Origin: Seongchinamella unica
GTDB taxonomy: Bacteria; Pseudomonadota; Gammaproteobacteria; Pseudomonadales; Halieaceae
Direction: 5' to 3'
Assembly (NCBI RefSeq): GCF_004354085.1
Contig: NZ_SMSE01000004.1
Coordinates: 413,257 to 477,256 of the forward strand
Length of the DNA stretch: 64,000 nucleotides
The position numbers were made by a program, and so were the translations under genes. Below are positions 1-8,731 of this stretch, piece after piece. Under the pieces are notes generated by a model. The model made no database searches. It was not told the origin of the DNA and saw only the letters and a program-made list of their open reading frames with translations. Each line of letters begins with the position of its first letter. The first letter of the stretch is position 1.

Positions 1-590
1 AACATGTCCGCCGGTGACGCGCCGGCGGTATCGATGGGCAGCGGCGCCGCGGCAGGAGCCTTGCCGAATACGTTCTCAACCACGTCGGCAGAGGCTGACG
101 GGGCCGGCGCTGGAGGGGATTCATCGCTCCCCACCCGGGTTTCGTTTCCGTAAAGGCTGGCAGCGAAATCACGGGTCACGTCGGTCCGGGTCAAGGTAAA
201 CTTCGCCGCGGCGCCATCCTCATCGGTGATAACGACCTCGGGGGCTGCGGCGAATTCCCTCGGATTCCGGATGACCTCGCCGCCCGCGGGCACCAGCACA
301 TAGTCGCCGTCATCGGATGCATCGAGGGTGATGATAAAAGCGGCCGACCTGATCGACTCCGGGGTGTCGTTGAAGTCAGATTCGATCATGTCTGAATAGC
401 GCAGGGCAATCTCGTGGTGACCGGGGGCAAACTGCAGTTCGTCCTTGCGCATAACCAGGCTGCGCTCAATCATCTGGCCATTCAGGGCGATGAATTCAAA
501 GGCCATGGGTATCGTCAGGCTGGCCGCGGACAGTGGCGAAGATGTCAGGGCTGCGCCGATCGCCACTGCCGCAGAAACAGATGTTTTCAT
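1..590 (-). CDS. DUF2057 (YccT/CsgI-like) family protein, 3' end outside window
   Basis: The reverse strand is open from an ATG at 588-590 to the window edge, about 196 codons with no stop, so the C-terminus is missing. The protein opens with a signal peptide (MKTSVSAAVAIGAALTSSPLSAA), followed by a segment on setting a baseline value (LTIPMAFEFIALNGQ), then RYSDMIESDFNDTPESI, which resembles DUF2057 proteins such as E. coli YccT/CsgI. Those are about 220 residues long and periplasmic; CsgI has been linked to inhibition of curli formation. The last ~60 visible residues are rich in Pro and Ala and look like a linker. Family assignment is by eye; the biological role here is unknown. Confidence 0.7.
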   Translation of the reverse strand, partial: MKTSVSAAVAIGAALTSSPLSAASLTIPMAFEFIALNGQMIERSLVMRKDELQFAPGHHEIALRYSDMIESDFNDTPESIRSAAFIITLDASDDGDYVLVPAGGEVIRNPREFAAAPEVVITDEDGAAAKFTLTRTDVTRDFAASLYGNETRVGSDESPPAPAPSASADVVENVFGKAPAAAPLPIDTAGASPADM

Positions 591-679
591 TTTCTTATCC
601 TTTTACCGGGTGTGTCTGCCCATAATGTACTTTGTCCGGGGGAATATTATTAGACATTAGTCCAAGCAACTGCATTTTC

Positions 680-693
680 TCGACCAAAGTCGA
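680..693. promoter_or_regulatory. Palindrome TCGAC-CAAA-GTCGA, candidate regulator site
   Basis: A perfect 5-bp inverted repeat with a 4-base centre lies between the divergent DUF2057 and response-regulator genes, about 90 bases upstream of the former and 172 upstream of the latter. It could be an operator for the adjacent response regulator (autoregulation), but that is inference; no experimental site is claimed. Confidence 0.3.
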
Positions 694-699
694 ATGCCG

Positions 700-799
700 A
701 TTTTTCCAGCCGCCCCTACACTGTAGTCGGTTAACTCTCACCCCCACAGAAGACCGTTACCGGTCTCTGCCTTCGCCGGGCCCCGTGCCCGGTTTTTTT
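700..799 (+). ncRNA. Candidate small RNA or untranslated leader ending in an intrinsic terminator
   Basis: No convincing plus-strand coding region lies here, yet two consecutive hairpins are present: AGACCG-TTAC-CGGTCT at 751-766, then CCGGGC-CCCGT-GCCCGG at 776-792 with seven T. A short structured RNA ending in a terminator is the simplest reading. The alternative is an attenuated leader of the response regulator that starts at 865. The 5' end is not determined; I found no strong sigma-70 promoter. Confidence 0.3.
776..799 (+). terminator. Intrinsic terminator upstream of the response regulator
   Basis: A 6-bp GC-only stem (776-781 with 787-792) with a 5-base loop is followed immediately by T7 at 793-799. 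It is oriented on the plus strand, 66 bases before the response regulator start, so it cannot end any annotated plus-strand gene in the window. Confidence 0.7.
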
Positions 800-864
800 A
801 TGGCGCTTTACAGGCCACCCGCGCTTCGCGACAATAGCCGCATAATAACAGCGGACTAACTCTC

Positions 865-1542
865 TTGAGCTTGCAAACTCGTTCCATCCTGGTTGCCGAC
901 GATCATCCACTTTTTCGCGCCGCACTGAAGCAGGTTCTCGGACAGATTTATCCCGATGCCGAACTCCAGCAGGCGGCCAGTGTCGGCGAATTGCAGCGAC
1001 AGGTCGAGCGACAACCCGGGCTGTCACTGCTGCTGCTGGATCTGCACATGCCGGGTGCCCTCGGCTTTTCCGCCCTGTCATGGTTTATCGGCCAGCGCCC
1101 GCACACACCGGTGATTATGGTGTCCGCCAATTCTCACCCGGAGACAGTTCGCCGTGCCATCGATCATGGCGCAGCGGGCTTTCTGTCCAAATCCACGGGC
1201 GTTGAGGCGATGGAGGACTGTATCAGCCGGGTGATGGCGGGGGAGCGAGGGCTGCACCCCGGACTGGATGCTACCGCTGCCGGTGCCAGCCTGCAGTCAC
1301 TGGACGTGGCGGAAGCCCTGGCCAGCCTCACCCCACAACAATTCCGGGTAGCTTCCATGCTGGTCGAGGGCTTGCTGAACAAGCAGATAGCCTACGAACT
1401 GGATGTCAAGGAAGCCACCATCAAAGCCCACATGACAGAGATTTTTCGCAAGTTGGGCGTGCACTCCCGCACCCAGGCGGTGCTGGCGTTGGGCAGTCTC
1501 TCAGTTGATCCCCCCGAGGACCTGACTACCCCACCCTGCTGA
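865..1542 (+). CDS. NarL/LuxR-family two-component response regulator
   Basis: This 225-residue protein has a receiver domain at residues 7-125 with the acidic pair DD at 12-13, the phosphoacceptor Asp in LLLLDLHMPG (about residue 59) and the conserved Lys in FLSKST. A LuxR-type helix-turn-helix follows at about 155-215 (LTPQQFRVASMLVEG, NKQIAYEL, EATIKAHMTEIFRKL). It acts as a phosphorylation-controlled DNA-binding protein. By overall similarity it belongs with regulators like ErdR/CrbR, which control acetate and alcohol metabolism; that subtype is tentative. The start is a TTG at 865 with a poor ribosome binding site, so a few residues of uncertainty remain. No histidine kinase lies next to it, making it an orphan in this window. 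Confidence 0.85.
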   Translation: MSLQTRSILVADDHPLFRAALKQVLGQIYPDAELQQAASVGELQRQVERQPGLSLLLLDLHMPGALGFSALSWFIGQRPHTPVIMVSANSHPETVRRAIDHGAAGFLSKSTGVEAMEDCISRVMAGERGLHPGLDATAAGASLQSLDVAEALASLTPQQFRVASMLVEGLLNKQIAYELDVKEATIKAHMTEIFRKLGVHSRTQAVLALGSLSVDPPEDLTTPPC

Positions 1543-1676
1543 ACAGGCTGGTTCTCTACCGGCCGCCAGGGGAGCCGCCGCACTGTTCCCTGAGTTTCAC
1601 CCCCGGGCGCAGATGCCCTCCCCCTTCTGCTTCGTGATGCCGCGCTGCGCTGGATCATGGGTTATACTCGCCGACC

Positions 1677-3491
1677 ATGACCAGCGCCCTGAACATCCTC
1701 CGCAACACCTTTGGCTACGACAGCTTTCGCCCGCCCCAGGGTGATATCATCGACACCGTGATCGCTGGTGGCGATGCGCTGGTGCTGATGCCCACGGGTG
1801 GTGGCAAGTCCCTCTGCTACCAGATTCCGGCACTTGCCCGGCCCGGTTGTGGCGTGGTGATATCACCGCTCATCGCCCTGATGCAGGACCAGGTCAGCGC
1901 CCTGCAGCAGGTGGGCGTGCGGGCTGCATTTCTCAATTCCACTCTGGATTCGGGGCGGGCCCGGGAGGTCGAGGAGGACCTGTTGCAGGGACAACTGGAC
2001 CTGCTTTATATCGCACCGGAACGCTTGACCCAGGAACGTACCCACGCCCTGTTGCAGCAGGCTCCCCTCGCCTTGTTCGCGATTGATGAAGCCCACTGCG
2101 TGTCCCAGTGGGGGCACGATTTCCGGGCTGATTACCTGCAACTGAGCCTGCTGCACGAGCAATTTCCGGATGTGCCCCGCATCGCCCTCACTGCAACGGC
2201 GGACAAGCGCACCCGGAAAGAAATTATCCAGCGGCTGGACCTGGGGGCAGCCAGGCAGTTTATCGCCGGCTTTGACCGCCCCAACATTCGCTACCGGATC
2301 GGGCTCAAGCAGAACGCCAAACAGCAACTACTGCGGTTTCTACAGGACGAACACCCCCGGGATGCGGGCATCGTCTATTGTCTCTCGCGCAAGAAAACCG
2401 AGGACATCGCCTTCTGGCTGCAGGATCAGGGCTTCAATGCATTGCCCTATCACGCCGGACTGGATGCCGCCATCAGGGCGGATTACCAGTCCCGGTTCCT
2501 GCGCGAAGACGCCGTCATCATGGTGGCCACGGTGGCCTTTGGAATGGGTATCGACAAACCTGACGTCCGCTTTGTCGCCCACCTGGATATGCCCAAAACC
2601 GTGGAAGCTTACTACCAGGAAACAGGCCGCGCCGGTCGCGATGGAGCGCCGGCTGACGCCTGGATGGTTTACGGCCTCCAGGATGTGATCAAACTCAGGC
2701 AGATGCTTGCAGGCTCCGAGGGCAGTGAAGAGCACAAGCGCGCCGAGCAGCACCGGCTCAACGCCATGCTGGGCCTGTGTGAAATAACCTCCTGCCGGCG
2801 GCAAAGCCTGCTCAAGTATTTCGGCGAGCATCTGCAACACGCCTGTGGCAACTGCGACAGCTGCCTCGACCCGGTGGCCACCTGGGACGGTACCGAGGCG
2901 GCTCGCAAGGCCCTGTCGGTGGTCTACCGCACCGGCCAGCGCTTCGGGGTCAATCACCTGGTGGATGTGTTGCGCGGCAGTGAAGCGGAAAGAATCCACC
3001 AGTTCGACCACCAGTTGCTGCCGACCTATGGCGTCGGCAAGGACCTGGACGCCAATCAGTGGCGGTCCGTGTTCCGTCAGCTGGTGGCCCGGGGTTACCT
3101 GCGGGTCGACATGGATCGCTTTGGCGCCCTGTGCCTCGAAGAGCAGTGCCGACCCCTGCTCCGGGGGGAAGAGAACATCCAGTTACGGCGCGACGCCGCA
3201 AAAGGACAGGGCAAACAACGCACCCGGACCGCACTGCCGGAAAATATCGACGTCGAACTGTGGGAAGCGCTGAGGGACAGGCGCCGCGAACTCGCCGAGG
3301 ACCAGGGCGTCCCGCCCTATGTTATCTTCCACGACCGAACGCTGCAGGAGATATGCCTGATACGGCCGCGAAATCTCGCCCAGTTCGGCCGCCTGTCGGG
3401 CGTCGGCGAACGCAAGCTGGACAAGTACGGGGAGTCCTTCATCCAGGTTGTTGAACACCACCTCGCAGCTGAAAGCGCGGCGCTCGGCTAG
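1677..3491 (+). CDS. recQ: ATP-dependent DNA helicase RecQ
   Basis: The 604-residue protein matches the length of E. coli RecQ (609). An N-terminal aromatic-glutamine region (FRPPQ) precedes Walker A (PTGGGKS, about residue 40), the DEAH box in [13 protein letters not shown], and the helicase C motif [11 protein letters not shown] zinc-binding Cys cluster (C-x16-C-x2-C-x2-C form; SCRRQSLL through CGNCDSC) lies near residues 375-400. The RQC winged helix and a C-terminal HRDC domain (about 525-600) complete the family architecture. RecQ unwinds DNA 3' to 5' in RecF-pathway recombination and fork repair. It is followed after 19 bases by arfB, so co-transcription is possible. Confidence 0.96.
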   Translation: MTSALNILRNTFGYDSFRPPQGDIIDTVIAGGDALVLMPTGGGKSLCYQIPALARPGCGVVISPLIALMQDQVSALQQVGVRAAFLNSTLDSGRAREVEEDLLQGQLDLLYIAPERLTQERTHALLQQAPLALFAIDEAHCVSQWGHDFRADYLQLSLLHEQFPDVPRIALTATADKRTRKEIIQRLDLGAARQFIAGFDRPNIRYRIGLKQNAKQQLLRFLQDEHPRDAGIVYCLSRKKTEDIAFWLQDQGFNALPYHAGLDAAIRADYQSRFLREDAVIMVATVAFGMGIDKPDVRFVAHLDMPKTVEAYYQETGRAGRDGAPADAWMVYGLQDVIKLRQMLAGSEGSEEHKRAEQHRLNAMLGLCEITSCRRQSLLKYFGEHLQHACGNCDSCLDPVATWDGTEAARKALSVVYRTGQRFGVNHLVDVLRGSEAERIHQFDHQLLPTYGVGKDLDANQWRSVFRQLVARGYLRVDMDRFGALCLEEQCRPLLRGEENIQLRRDAAKGQGKQRTRTALPENIDVELWEALRDRRRELAEDQGVPPYVIFHDRTLQEICLIRPRNLAQFGRLSGVGERKLDKYGESFIQVVEHHLAAESAALG

Positions 3492-3510
3492 CGTTACTAC
3501 AGGATTACCC

Positions 3511-3930
3511 ATGAGTGGACTGGAGATATCAAGCAATGTCACCCTGCCGCTGGAGGAGATTGAGATTCAGGCTATTCGCGCGCAGGGCGCCGGCGGGCAG
3601 AACGTCAACAAGGTCTCCTCCGCCATCCACCTGCGCTTTGACATTGGGGCCTCATCGCTACCGGATTTTTACAAACAACGGTTGGCGCAGAAGCGGGACA
3701 GCCGCATCACCGGCGATGGCGTTATCGTCATCAAGGCCCAGCGCTTCCGCAGCCAGGACCGCAACCGGGAGGACGCCCTGGACAGGTTGCGGGACATCAT
3801 CCGCAGTGTCGCGGTTACCGCAAAAAAACGCCGAGCCACCCGGCCCACGCGCAGTTCCCAGAAGAAACGCATGGACAGCAAGACCAAGCGCGGCCAGCTC
3901 AAATCCACGCGTGGAAAGGTTGATTACTAG
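3511..3930 (+). CDS. arfB: Alternative ribosome-rescue factor ArfB (peptidyl-tRNA hydrolase YaeJ)
   Basis: The 139-residue product has the class I release-factor core with the catalytic GGQ motif (AQGAGGQNVNKV, residues ~26-37) and a highly basic C-terminal tail (KKRRATRPTRSSQKKR, then KTKRGQLKSTRGK). In ArfB the tail inserts into the empty mRNA channel of stalled ribosomes while GGQ hydrolyses the peptidyl-tRNA. E. coli YaeJ is 140 residues. An upstream in-frame extension to 3448 would overlap recQ and is not family-like; the ATG at 3511 gives the expected N-terminus. Its stop codon overlaps the stop of the convergent ThuA-like gene within a CTAG at 3927-3930. Confidence 0.95.
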   Translation: MSGLEISSNVTLPLEEIEIQAIRAQGAGGQNVNKVSSAIHLRFDIGASSLPDFYKQRLAQKRDSRITGDGVIVIKAQRFRSQDRNREDALDRLRDIIRSVAVTAKKRRATRPTRSSQKKRMDSKTKRGQLKSTRGKVDY

Positions 3931-4796
3931 CGACAGTCAGCGCTCCTGTCGATCAGCCAGGCCAGGCCATTTTCCAGCAGCCGCAGGTGCTGGGGCTGGG
4001 CGAATGCAGAGCCCCAGTGTCCCATGGCGCTGTAGAGGGTCTTACCCTCCCCGACGCAGTTGCTCCAGACGACCGGGTGATCGCCCATGCGCAGGTCATA
4101 TTCTTTCCACAGGAGTTTCTGCACCGGCGTATAACTGCTCTCATCGACGACCGCCAGCACATCAAAGCCATTCCCGCGGGGCGACTGTTCCCAGGAATAC
4201 CACTCCTCTTCGTGCTGCCATTGCGGGGGCAGTCCTGCCAGCAGCGGGGATTCGGGCTGTTCGCTCACGACCGTGGCCTGCTGGGTCTGCGGTCCGAGGA
4301 TATGGGCAGTAAAGCGGGCGCCGATCAGCTTTTCCAGGTACCAATCCCAGTCACTATGAGAACCGTCGCCTGCCGCATGAATGCCCAGCCAGCCGCCGCC
4401 GGACTCCAGCCAGACCTGGAAGGCCTGTTCCTGTTCTGCGTTCAGCGTATCCCCGGTGGTGTTTAGAAAGACCACGGCGGCAAATCGGGACAACTGCTCG
4501 CGGTTAAATACTGCGCCATTTTCCGTGGCATACAGCGACCAGTCGCGCTTGCCCGCTATCTGCCGCAGCGCCACCAGGCCACCGGCAATACCATCCTTGT
4601 GCCGAAAGCCGTTGGTTTTGGTGAATACCAGAATGGCCGGCTCGCTGACTTCCCCGGGGATGACCGGCGCCGCCGTGTCGTGGGAGTGATTGGGCACAAT
4701 CAGGTTCCAGGCGCCGATGTACCAGACACCCGCCAGGACCAGCGCCAGCAGCAGGACCAGTACCAGCAACAGTCTGGAAATGATTTTCACCATCAC
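3927..4796 (-). CDS. Membrane-anchored ThuA-like domain protein
   Basis: The 289-residue protein starts with one hydrophobic segment (residues ~8-27, LLLVLVLLLALVLAG) that anchors it to the membrane or acts as a signal peptide. A ThuA-like, glutamine-amidotransferase-fold domain follows (ILVFTKTNGFRHKDGI, VVFLNTTGDTL, GGGWLGIHAAGD, HPVVWSNCVGEGKTLYSAMGHW). ThuA-like proteins occur in sugar utilisation loci and, as domains, in secreted oxidoreductase-like proteins; no precise reaction is established. Its start overlaps the stop of the preceding DUF7065-like gene by four bases (ATGA), indicating translational coupling. Substrate unknown. Confidence 0.8.
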   Translation of the reverse strand: MMVKIISRLLLVLVLLLALVLAGVWYIGAWNLIVPNHSHDTAAPVIPGEVSEPAILVFTKTNGFRHKDGIAGGLVALRQIAGKRDWSLYATENGAVFNREQLSRFAAVVFLNTTGDTLNAEQEQAFQVWLESGGGWLGIHAAGDGSHSDWDWYLEKLIGARFTAHILGPQTQQATVVSEQPESPLLAGLPPQWQHEEEWYSWEQSPRGNGFDVLAVVDESSYTPVQKLLWKEYDLRMGDHPVVWSNCVGEGKTLYSAMGHWGSAFAQPQHLRLLENGLAWLIDRSADCR

Positions 4797-5923
4797 GCTT
4801 TGGCGCCATCGAACCAGTCGCTGAAACCATGGCTGGCGGAAGGACCGATGTGCATTTGTTCCAGCACGCCGTGACCCACCCGGTCACCACAGCGGGCCAC
4901 CACGACCTGCTGTATGTGCAGGTTCTCCAGGGCCAGTGGGTCCAGGTCGGCATCTGTCCAGCTCTCGGCGGCGATTTTCAGCTCACCGTGCCACTTGCCG
5001 TGCCCCCACTCGGGATGCTGGTAACCCAACCCCTTCATGCGGTGCCACATGACAGGCTCGAGGGTGATTTCCAGCGACTCCCCTGACCTGTCGTTCATGG
5101 TAATCACCCCCGAACCGGCTCGCCGGGTACCCGGAATCATCGTCAAGCGGTGATCGACCCTGCCCTTCCAGACCCGGGTTGCCGGATCATTGGTGCCCGG
5201 TATGGCGTCCACGCTGGCGTAGTGGGGCAGGAAGGCCTGGTCGGTGTGCCACTGCTCCCCGGCCGCATCCTCAAACCAGCCGGCCAGGCTGCATTCATCC
5301 TCCCAGTGAATCGGCACCCAGTTGAAGTGCAGTGCCTGGAATTCCGCCAGTGGCGCCCCTCCGGTGTAGGCATCGCCCACCGGGCGGATGCCCCAGGAAC
5401 GATCCTTGAGACCGAAGGTGGTCTCGCCATCGACCTTCAGTTCCCTGCCGTCGTAGCGGATCCAGCCGGCCCAGAAACCGAACTGGTCCAGGCGGGTGGC
5501 GTCCATGACCAGGTGACGCTCATTGCGCAGGGTTTGCCTGCCCTCTTCGATACAGGCGGTACGGGGCGTGAACACCAGGTCGCAGGATATACCGGTTTCA
5601 TTTTCGGCGATAAGCAGGCGGTGGCGGCCCATAGGCTCCAGTATCTGCAATTCCATGGGACCAATGGTCAGGTCCGTGGGTTCGTGGGGAGCCCGGCAGG
5701 AGCCGTGAAAGGCATATTGCCTGCCGTCAATCGCCAGGCTCAGGGAGCCGTCCAGTATGCCCAGGTTGGGGTAGCGGCACAGGCCGACGCCGAAGTAGAA
5801 GCTGCCGTCGCGGGCATGGCCGTTGTACCAGTAACGGTCATAGTGAAATCGATCACTGGAGGCGGTGTGGAACACCGGTTCCGCGGTCTGGTGAATCGGA
5901 TAATCATCGAATTTTGACAGCAT
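4793..5923 (-). CDS. DUF7064/DUF7065-like (lipocalin-type, AttH/CrtC-like) protein
   Basis: The 376-residue protein has no signal peptide. Its sequence (FHYDRYWYNGHARDGSFYFGVGLCRYPNLG near the N-terminus, RLDQFGFWAGWIRYDG and TFGLKDRSWGIRPVGD in the middle) matches uncharacterised proteins common in steroid- and lipid-degrading actinobacteria and proteobacteria, with a tandem lipocalin-like fold related to AttH/CrtC. These are often annotated only as hypothetical. It is coupled to the downstream ThuA-like gene by a four-base overlap. No catalytic residue can be assigned by eye. Confidence 0.6.
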   Translation of the reverse strand: MLSKFDDYPIHQTAEPVFHTASSDRFHYDRYWYNGHARDGSFYFGVGLCRYPNLGILDGSLSLAIDGRQYAFHGSCRAPHEPTDLTIGPMELQILEPMGRHRLLIAENETGISCDLVFTPRTACIEEGRQTLRNERHLVMDATRLDQFGFWAGWIRYDGRELKVDGETTFGLKDRSWGIRPVGDAYTGGAPLAEFQALHFNWVPIHWEDECSLAGWFEDAAGEQWHTDQAFLPHYASVDAIPGTNDPATRVWKGRVDHRLTMIPGTRRAGSGVITMNDRSGESLEITLEPVMWHRMKGLGYQHPEWGHGKWHGELKIAAESWTDADLDPLALENLHIQQVVVARCGDRVGHGVLEQMHIGPSASHGFSDWFDGAKA

Positions 5924-5943
5924 GACAGGCCTCGTTATATTTA

Positions 5944-5953
5944 ACTGTACAGT
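5944..5953. promoter_or_regulatory. Palindrome ACTGTACAGT upstream of the DUF7065-like gene
   Basis: A perfect 10-bp palindrome lies 21 bases before the ATG of the DUF7065-like gene, in an AT-rich stretch. Its position suits a repressor operator, for example of the TetR type, but no TetR gene is in the window. Assignment is tentative. Confidence 0.25.
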
Positions 5954-6015
5954 CGTATAGTAAATACTTCGGCCAGGTCTGGCCAGCCATCTATTTGTAC
6001 CGTCAGCGACAGAAT

Positions 6016-6042
6016 GGCGCCCCCGGAAATCCCGGGAGCGCC
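6016..6042 (-). terminator. Stem-loop after the aldehyde dehydrogenase gene
   Basis: An 11-bp GC-rich stem with one mismatch (GGCGCCCCCGG against CCGGGAGCGCC) and a 5-base loop lies just past the stop of the aldehyde dehydrogenase gene. There is no T-tract on the minus strand, so termination efficiency is doubtful. Confidence 0.4.
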
Positions 6043-6064
6043 TGCCAGGTCTGGGCCCTGTCCG

Positions 6065-7585
6065 CTAGAAGAAGCCGAGGGGGTTGATATCGTGGCTGAC
6101 CAGCATGTTCTTGGTTTGCTGGTAGTGCTCCAGTGCCATTTTGTGGGTTTCCCTGCCGATGCCGGATTTCTTGTAACCGCCAAAGGCAGCGTGGGCCGGA
6201 TAGGCGTGGTAGCAGTTCATCCACACCCTGCCCGCCTTGATTCCGCGGGCCATGCGGAAGGCCAGATTGCTGTCCCGCGTCCAGACACCGGAACCCAGGC
6301 CGTACTCGGTGGCGTTGGCAATGGCCAGGGCCTCCTCTTCGTCCTTGAAACTGGTGAGGCCGAGGGTCGGGCCGAAAATTTCCTCCTGGAAGACCCGCAT
6401 ATCGTTGGTACCCTGCAGCAGGGTGGGCTGCACATAATACCCGCCGGCGATATCACTGCCGACCACCGCCTTGTCGCCACCCAGGAGAATCCGGGCGCCA
6501 TCCTGTCGGGCCACCTCCATATAGCTCATGATCTTGTCAAATTGCTCCCGTGAGGCCTGGGCCCCCACCATGGTTTCGGTATCCAGCGGATTGCCCTGCT
6601 TGATGTGTTTCGCCCGCTCCAGTACCCTCTCCACGAACTCGGGGTAGATGCTCTCCTGTATCAACGCTCGTGAGGGGCAGGTGCACACCTCGCCCTGGTT
6701 GAAAAAGCCCAGCAGAACCCCTTCCACGCATTTGCTGATGAAGTCGTCCTCCTGTTGCATCACGTCCTCGAAATAGATATTGGGCGACTTGCCGCCCAGC
6801 TCGACGGTAGAGGGAATCAGGGTTTTGGCCGCATTGGCGAGAATCTTGTGGCCTACCGCGGTCGACCCGGTAAAGGCGATCTTGGCGATACGGTCGGAGC
6901 TTGCCAGTGCCTGCCCGACTTCCTCACCATAGCCGTTCACAATGTTCAGTACCCCCGCGGGCAGCAGGTCGCCAATCATCTCTGCCAGCACCAGAATAGA
7001 CACCGGCGTCTGCTCTGCGGGCTTCAACACCACACAGTTGCCCGCTGCCAGCGCCGGGCCCAGTTTCCATCCCGCCATCAGCAGGGGGAAATTCCAGGGG
7101 ATGATTTGCCCGACCACGCCCAGGGGTTCGTAAAAGTGATAGCTCACCGTGGTGGCATCGATTTCCGCCGCACTGCCCTGCTGGGCGCGGATACAGCCGG
7201 CAAAATAGCGGAAATGATCGACCAACAAGGGGATATCCGCGTTAAGGGTTTCGCGAATACCCTTGCCGTTCTCCCAGGTTTCCACGTAGGCCAGGGTTTC
7301 GAGGTTGGCTTCAATGCGATCGGCGATCTTGAGCAATATATTGGAACGCTCTGCCGCCGAGGTCCTGCCCCAGGCATCGGCCGCGGCATGGGCCGCGTCC
7401 AGGGCTTTTGCCAGGTCGGCGTCACCGGACCGCGGTACCTCACAAAAAGCGGCACCGGTGACCGGGGTAATATTTTCAAAATACCGACCCTCTACCGGTG
7501 CGACCCAGTCACCACCGATAAAGTTTTCATATCGGGGCTTGAAGTCGAACAGGGCATCTTCGCTGCCAGGCATTGCATACAACAT
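6065..7585 (-). CDS. NAD-dependent aldehyde dehydrogenase, ExaC/AldB type
   Basis: The 506-residue enzyme is a soluble aldehyde dehydrogenase. It shows the [13 protein letters not shown]-binding segment, the Lys of VLKPAEQTP, the general base in VELGGKSPN and the catalytic Cys in GEVCTCPSR. It is closest by eye to the acetaldehyde dehydrogenases ExaC and AldB, which oxidise short aliphatic aldehydes to acids. The start is the ATG at 7585, preceded by an AAGGAG ribosome binding site and giving the usual N-terminus; an in-frame upstream extension to 7666 is rejected. The response regulator at 865 resembles regulators of such genes, but no direct link is visible. Confidence 0.88.
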   Translation of the reverse strand: MLYAMPGSEDALFDFKPRYENFIGGDWVAPVEGRYFENITPVTGAAFCEVPRSGDADLAKALDAAHAAADAWGRTSAAERSNILLKIADRIEANLETLAYVETWENGKGIRETLNADIPLLVDHFRYFAGCIRAQQGSAAEIDATTVSYHFYEPLGVVGQIIPWNFPLLMAGWKLGPALAAGNCVVLKPAEQTPVSILVLAEMIGDLLPAGVLNIVNGYGEEVGQALASSDRIAKIAFTGSTAVGHKILANAAKTLIPSTVELGGKSPNIYFEDVMQQEDDFISKCVEGVLLGFFNQGEVCTCPSRALIQESIYPEFVERVLERAKHIKQGNPLDTETMVGAQASREQFDKIMSYMEVARQDGARILLGGDKAVVGSDIAGGYYVQPTLLQGTNDMRVFQEEIFGPTLGLTSFKDEEEALAIANATEYGLGSGVWTRDSNLAFRMARGIKAGRVWMNCYHAYPAHAAFGGYKKSGIGRETHKMALEHYQQTKNMLVSHDINPLGFF

Positions 7586-7779
7586 GGTCTTGCTCCTTGT
7601 TATTGATAAACCACGCTTTTCACTATAGACCAATTCTCTCCGCCTGCCCGCGCGTCGCCCCGTCACCCAGCTCCGTTGGTATCCTCGCTCACGCTTGCAT
7701 AATCACTGCCTGAAAGCACTGTAATGAGCGCTCCGAAACCTGGCGATTACGCCTCTCTGACCACCTCTGAACCGATGAC

Positions 7780-8550
7780 TCAGGAGCAGGGCATGCCCGG
7801 GCGACGCATACCGGCAAACCAGCCGCCGTCGGCGACAAATTCGGAACCGGTACTGTAGCTGGCCTCGTCGGTGGCCAGGAACAGGGTGACGTAGGCCACC
7901 TCTTCCGGCTGCCCTGTGCGAGGTATGGGGAAGTCCTTGTACAGCGAGTTGTTGAGGTCTTCCTCCGAGACAACGCCCCTGCCACCCATCTCGGTGAAAA
8001 TGCCACCGGGGTGCACACTGTTGACCCGAATGCCGTACTGGCCCAGTTCGATGGCGGCGGCCTTGGTAAAGCCGCGAACCGCCCATTTACTGGCGGAGTA
8101 GGCCCCGAGCCCGGCGCAGGAATGCAGGCCGTCGATGGACGAAATATTGATAATGGAACCACCGCCCGCCGCTTTCATCGGGTTGATCACGGCCTTTACC
8201 CCGAGGAATGTACTCAGCTGGTTCACTTCAACCACGCGCATAAAGTCCTCGCGGCTGGTATCGAGAATAGACGCCATGTGGACAATACCGGCGTTATTGA
8301 CCAGTACGTTCAGCGGCCCCATCGCCTGGGCTGCAGCCACGGCCGCCTCCCAGTCGGCTTCACGGGTCACATCCATCGGGCAGAACACCGCCGCGTCGCC
8401 CAGTTCATCGGCCAGCGCCGTTCCCGCGTCTTCGGCGATGTCACCGATGACCACCCGGGCGCCGTGCTCGACAAACAGCCGCACAGTGGACTCACCCATC
8501 CCCCTGGCCCCGCCCGTGACAATCGCCACCTTACCTTCCAGTCGTTGCAT
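7780..8550 (-). CDS. Short-chain dehydrogenase/reductase (classical SDR)
   Basis: The 256-residue protein has the cofactor motif TGGARGMG (residues ~12-19), the structural NNAG motif and the catalytic S-Y-K set (ISSIDGLH, YSASK). Asp in VVIGDIAED after beta-strand 2 suggests NAD rather than NADP. The family resembles 3-alpha/20-beta-hydroxysteroid dehydrogenases and many secondary-alcohol dehydrogenases, so the substrate is not assignable. A clear GGAGG precedes the ATG. It is divergent from the amidohydrolase gene at 8732. Confidence 0.85.
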   Translation of the reverse strand: MQRLEGKVAIVTGGARGMGESTVRLFVEHGARVVIGDIAEDAGTALADELGDAAVFCPMDVTREADWEAAVAAAQAMGPLNVLVNNAGIVHMASILDTSREDFMRVVEVNQLSTFLGVKAVINPMKAAGGGSIINISSIDGLHSCAGLGAYSASKWAVRGFTKAAAIELGQYGIRVNSVHPGGIFTEMGGRGVVSEEDLNNSLYKDFPIPRTGQPEEVAYVTLFLATDEASYSTGSEFVADGGWFAGMRRPGMPCS

Positions 8551-8731
8551 TCACCTGCCTCCCTGTTTCAGCGCCGGATTATACGCGGGGGCCGGGGCCG
8601 GTCCGGTCCAACAGATTACACCAGCCCTGTCCCGCGTGTTGCCGGGCAGCCCGCGCACGGGCAAAAGCGTGTACATCCTTGCCCAGAGCGTTATCTTTGG
8701 ACGCTGTCACGGCCAATAAGAGATAACAAGC

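Noticed and set aside
731..1081. Minus-strand 116-codon ORF overlapping the response regulator
   Set aside because: It runs antisense through the conserved receiver domain and has no recognisable features; GC-rich DNA makes long shadow frames common.
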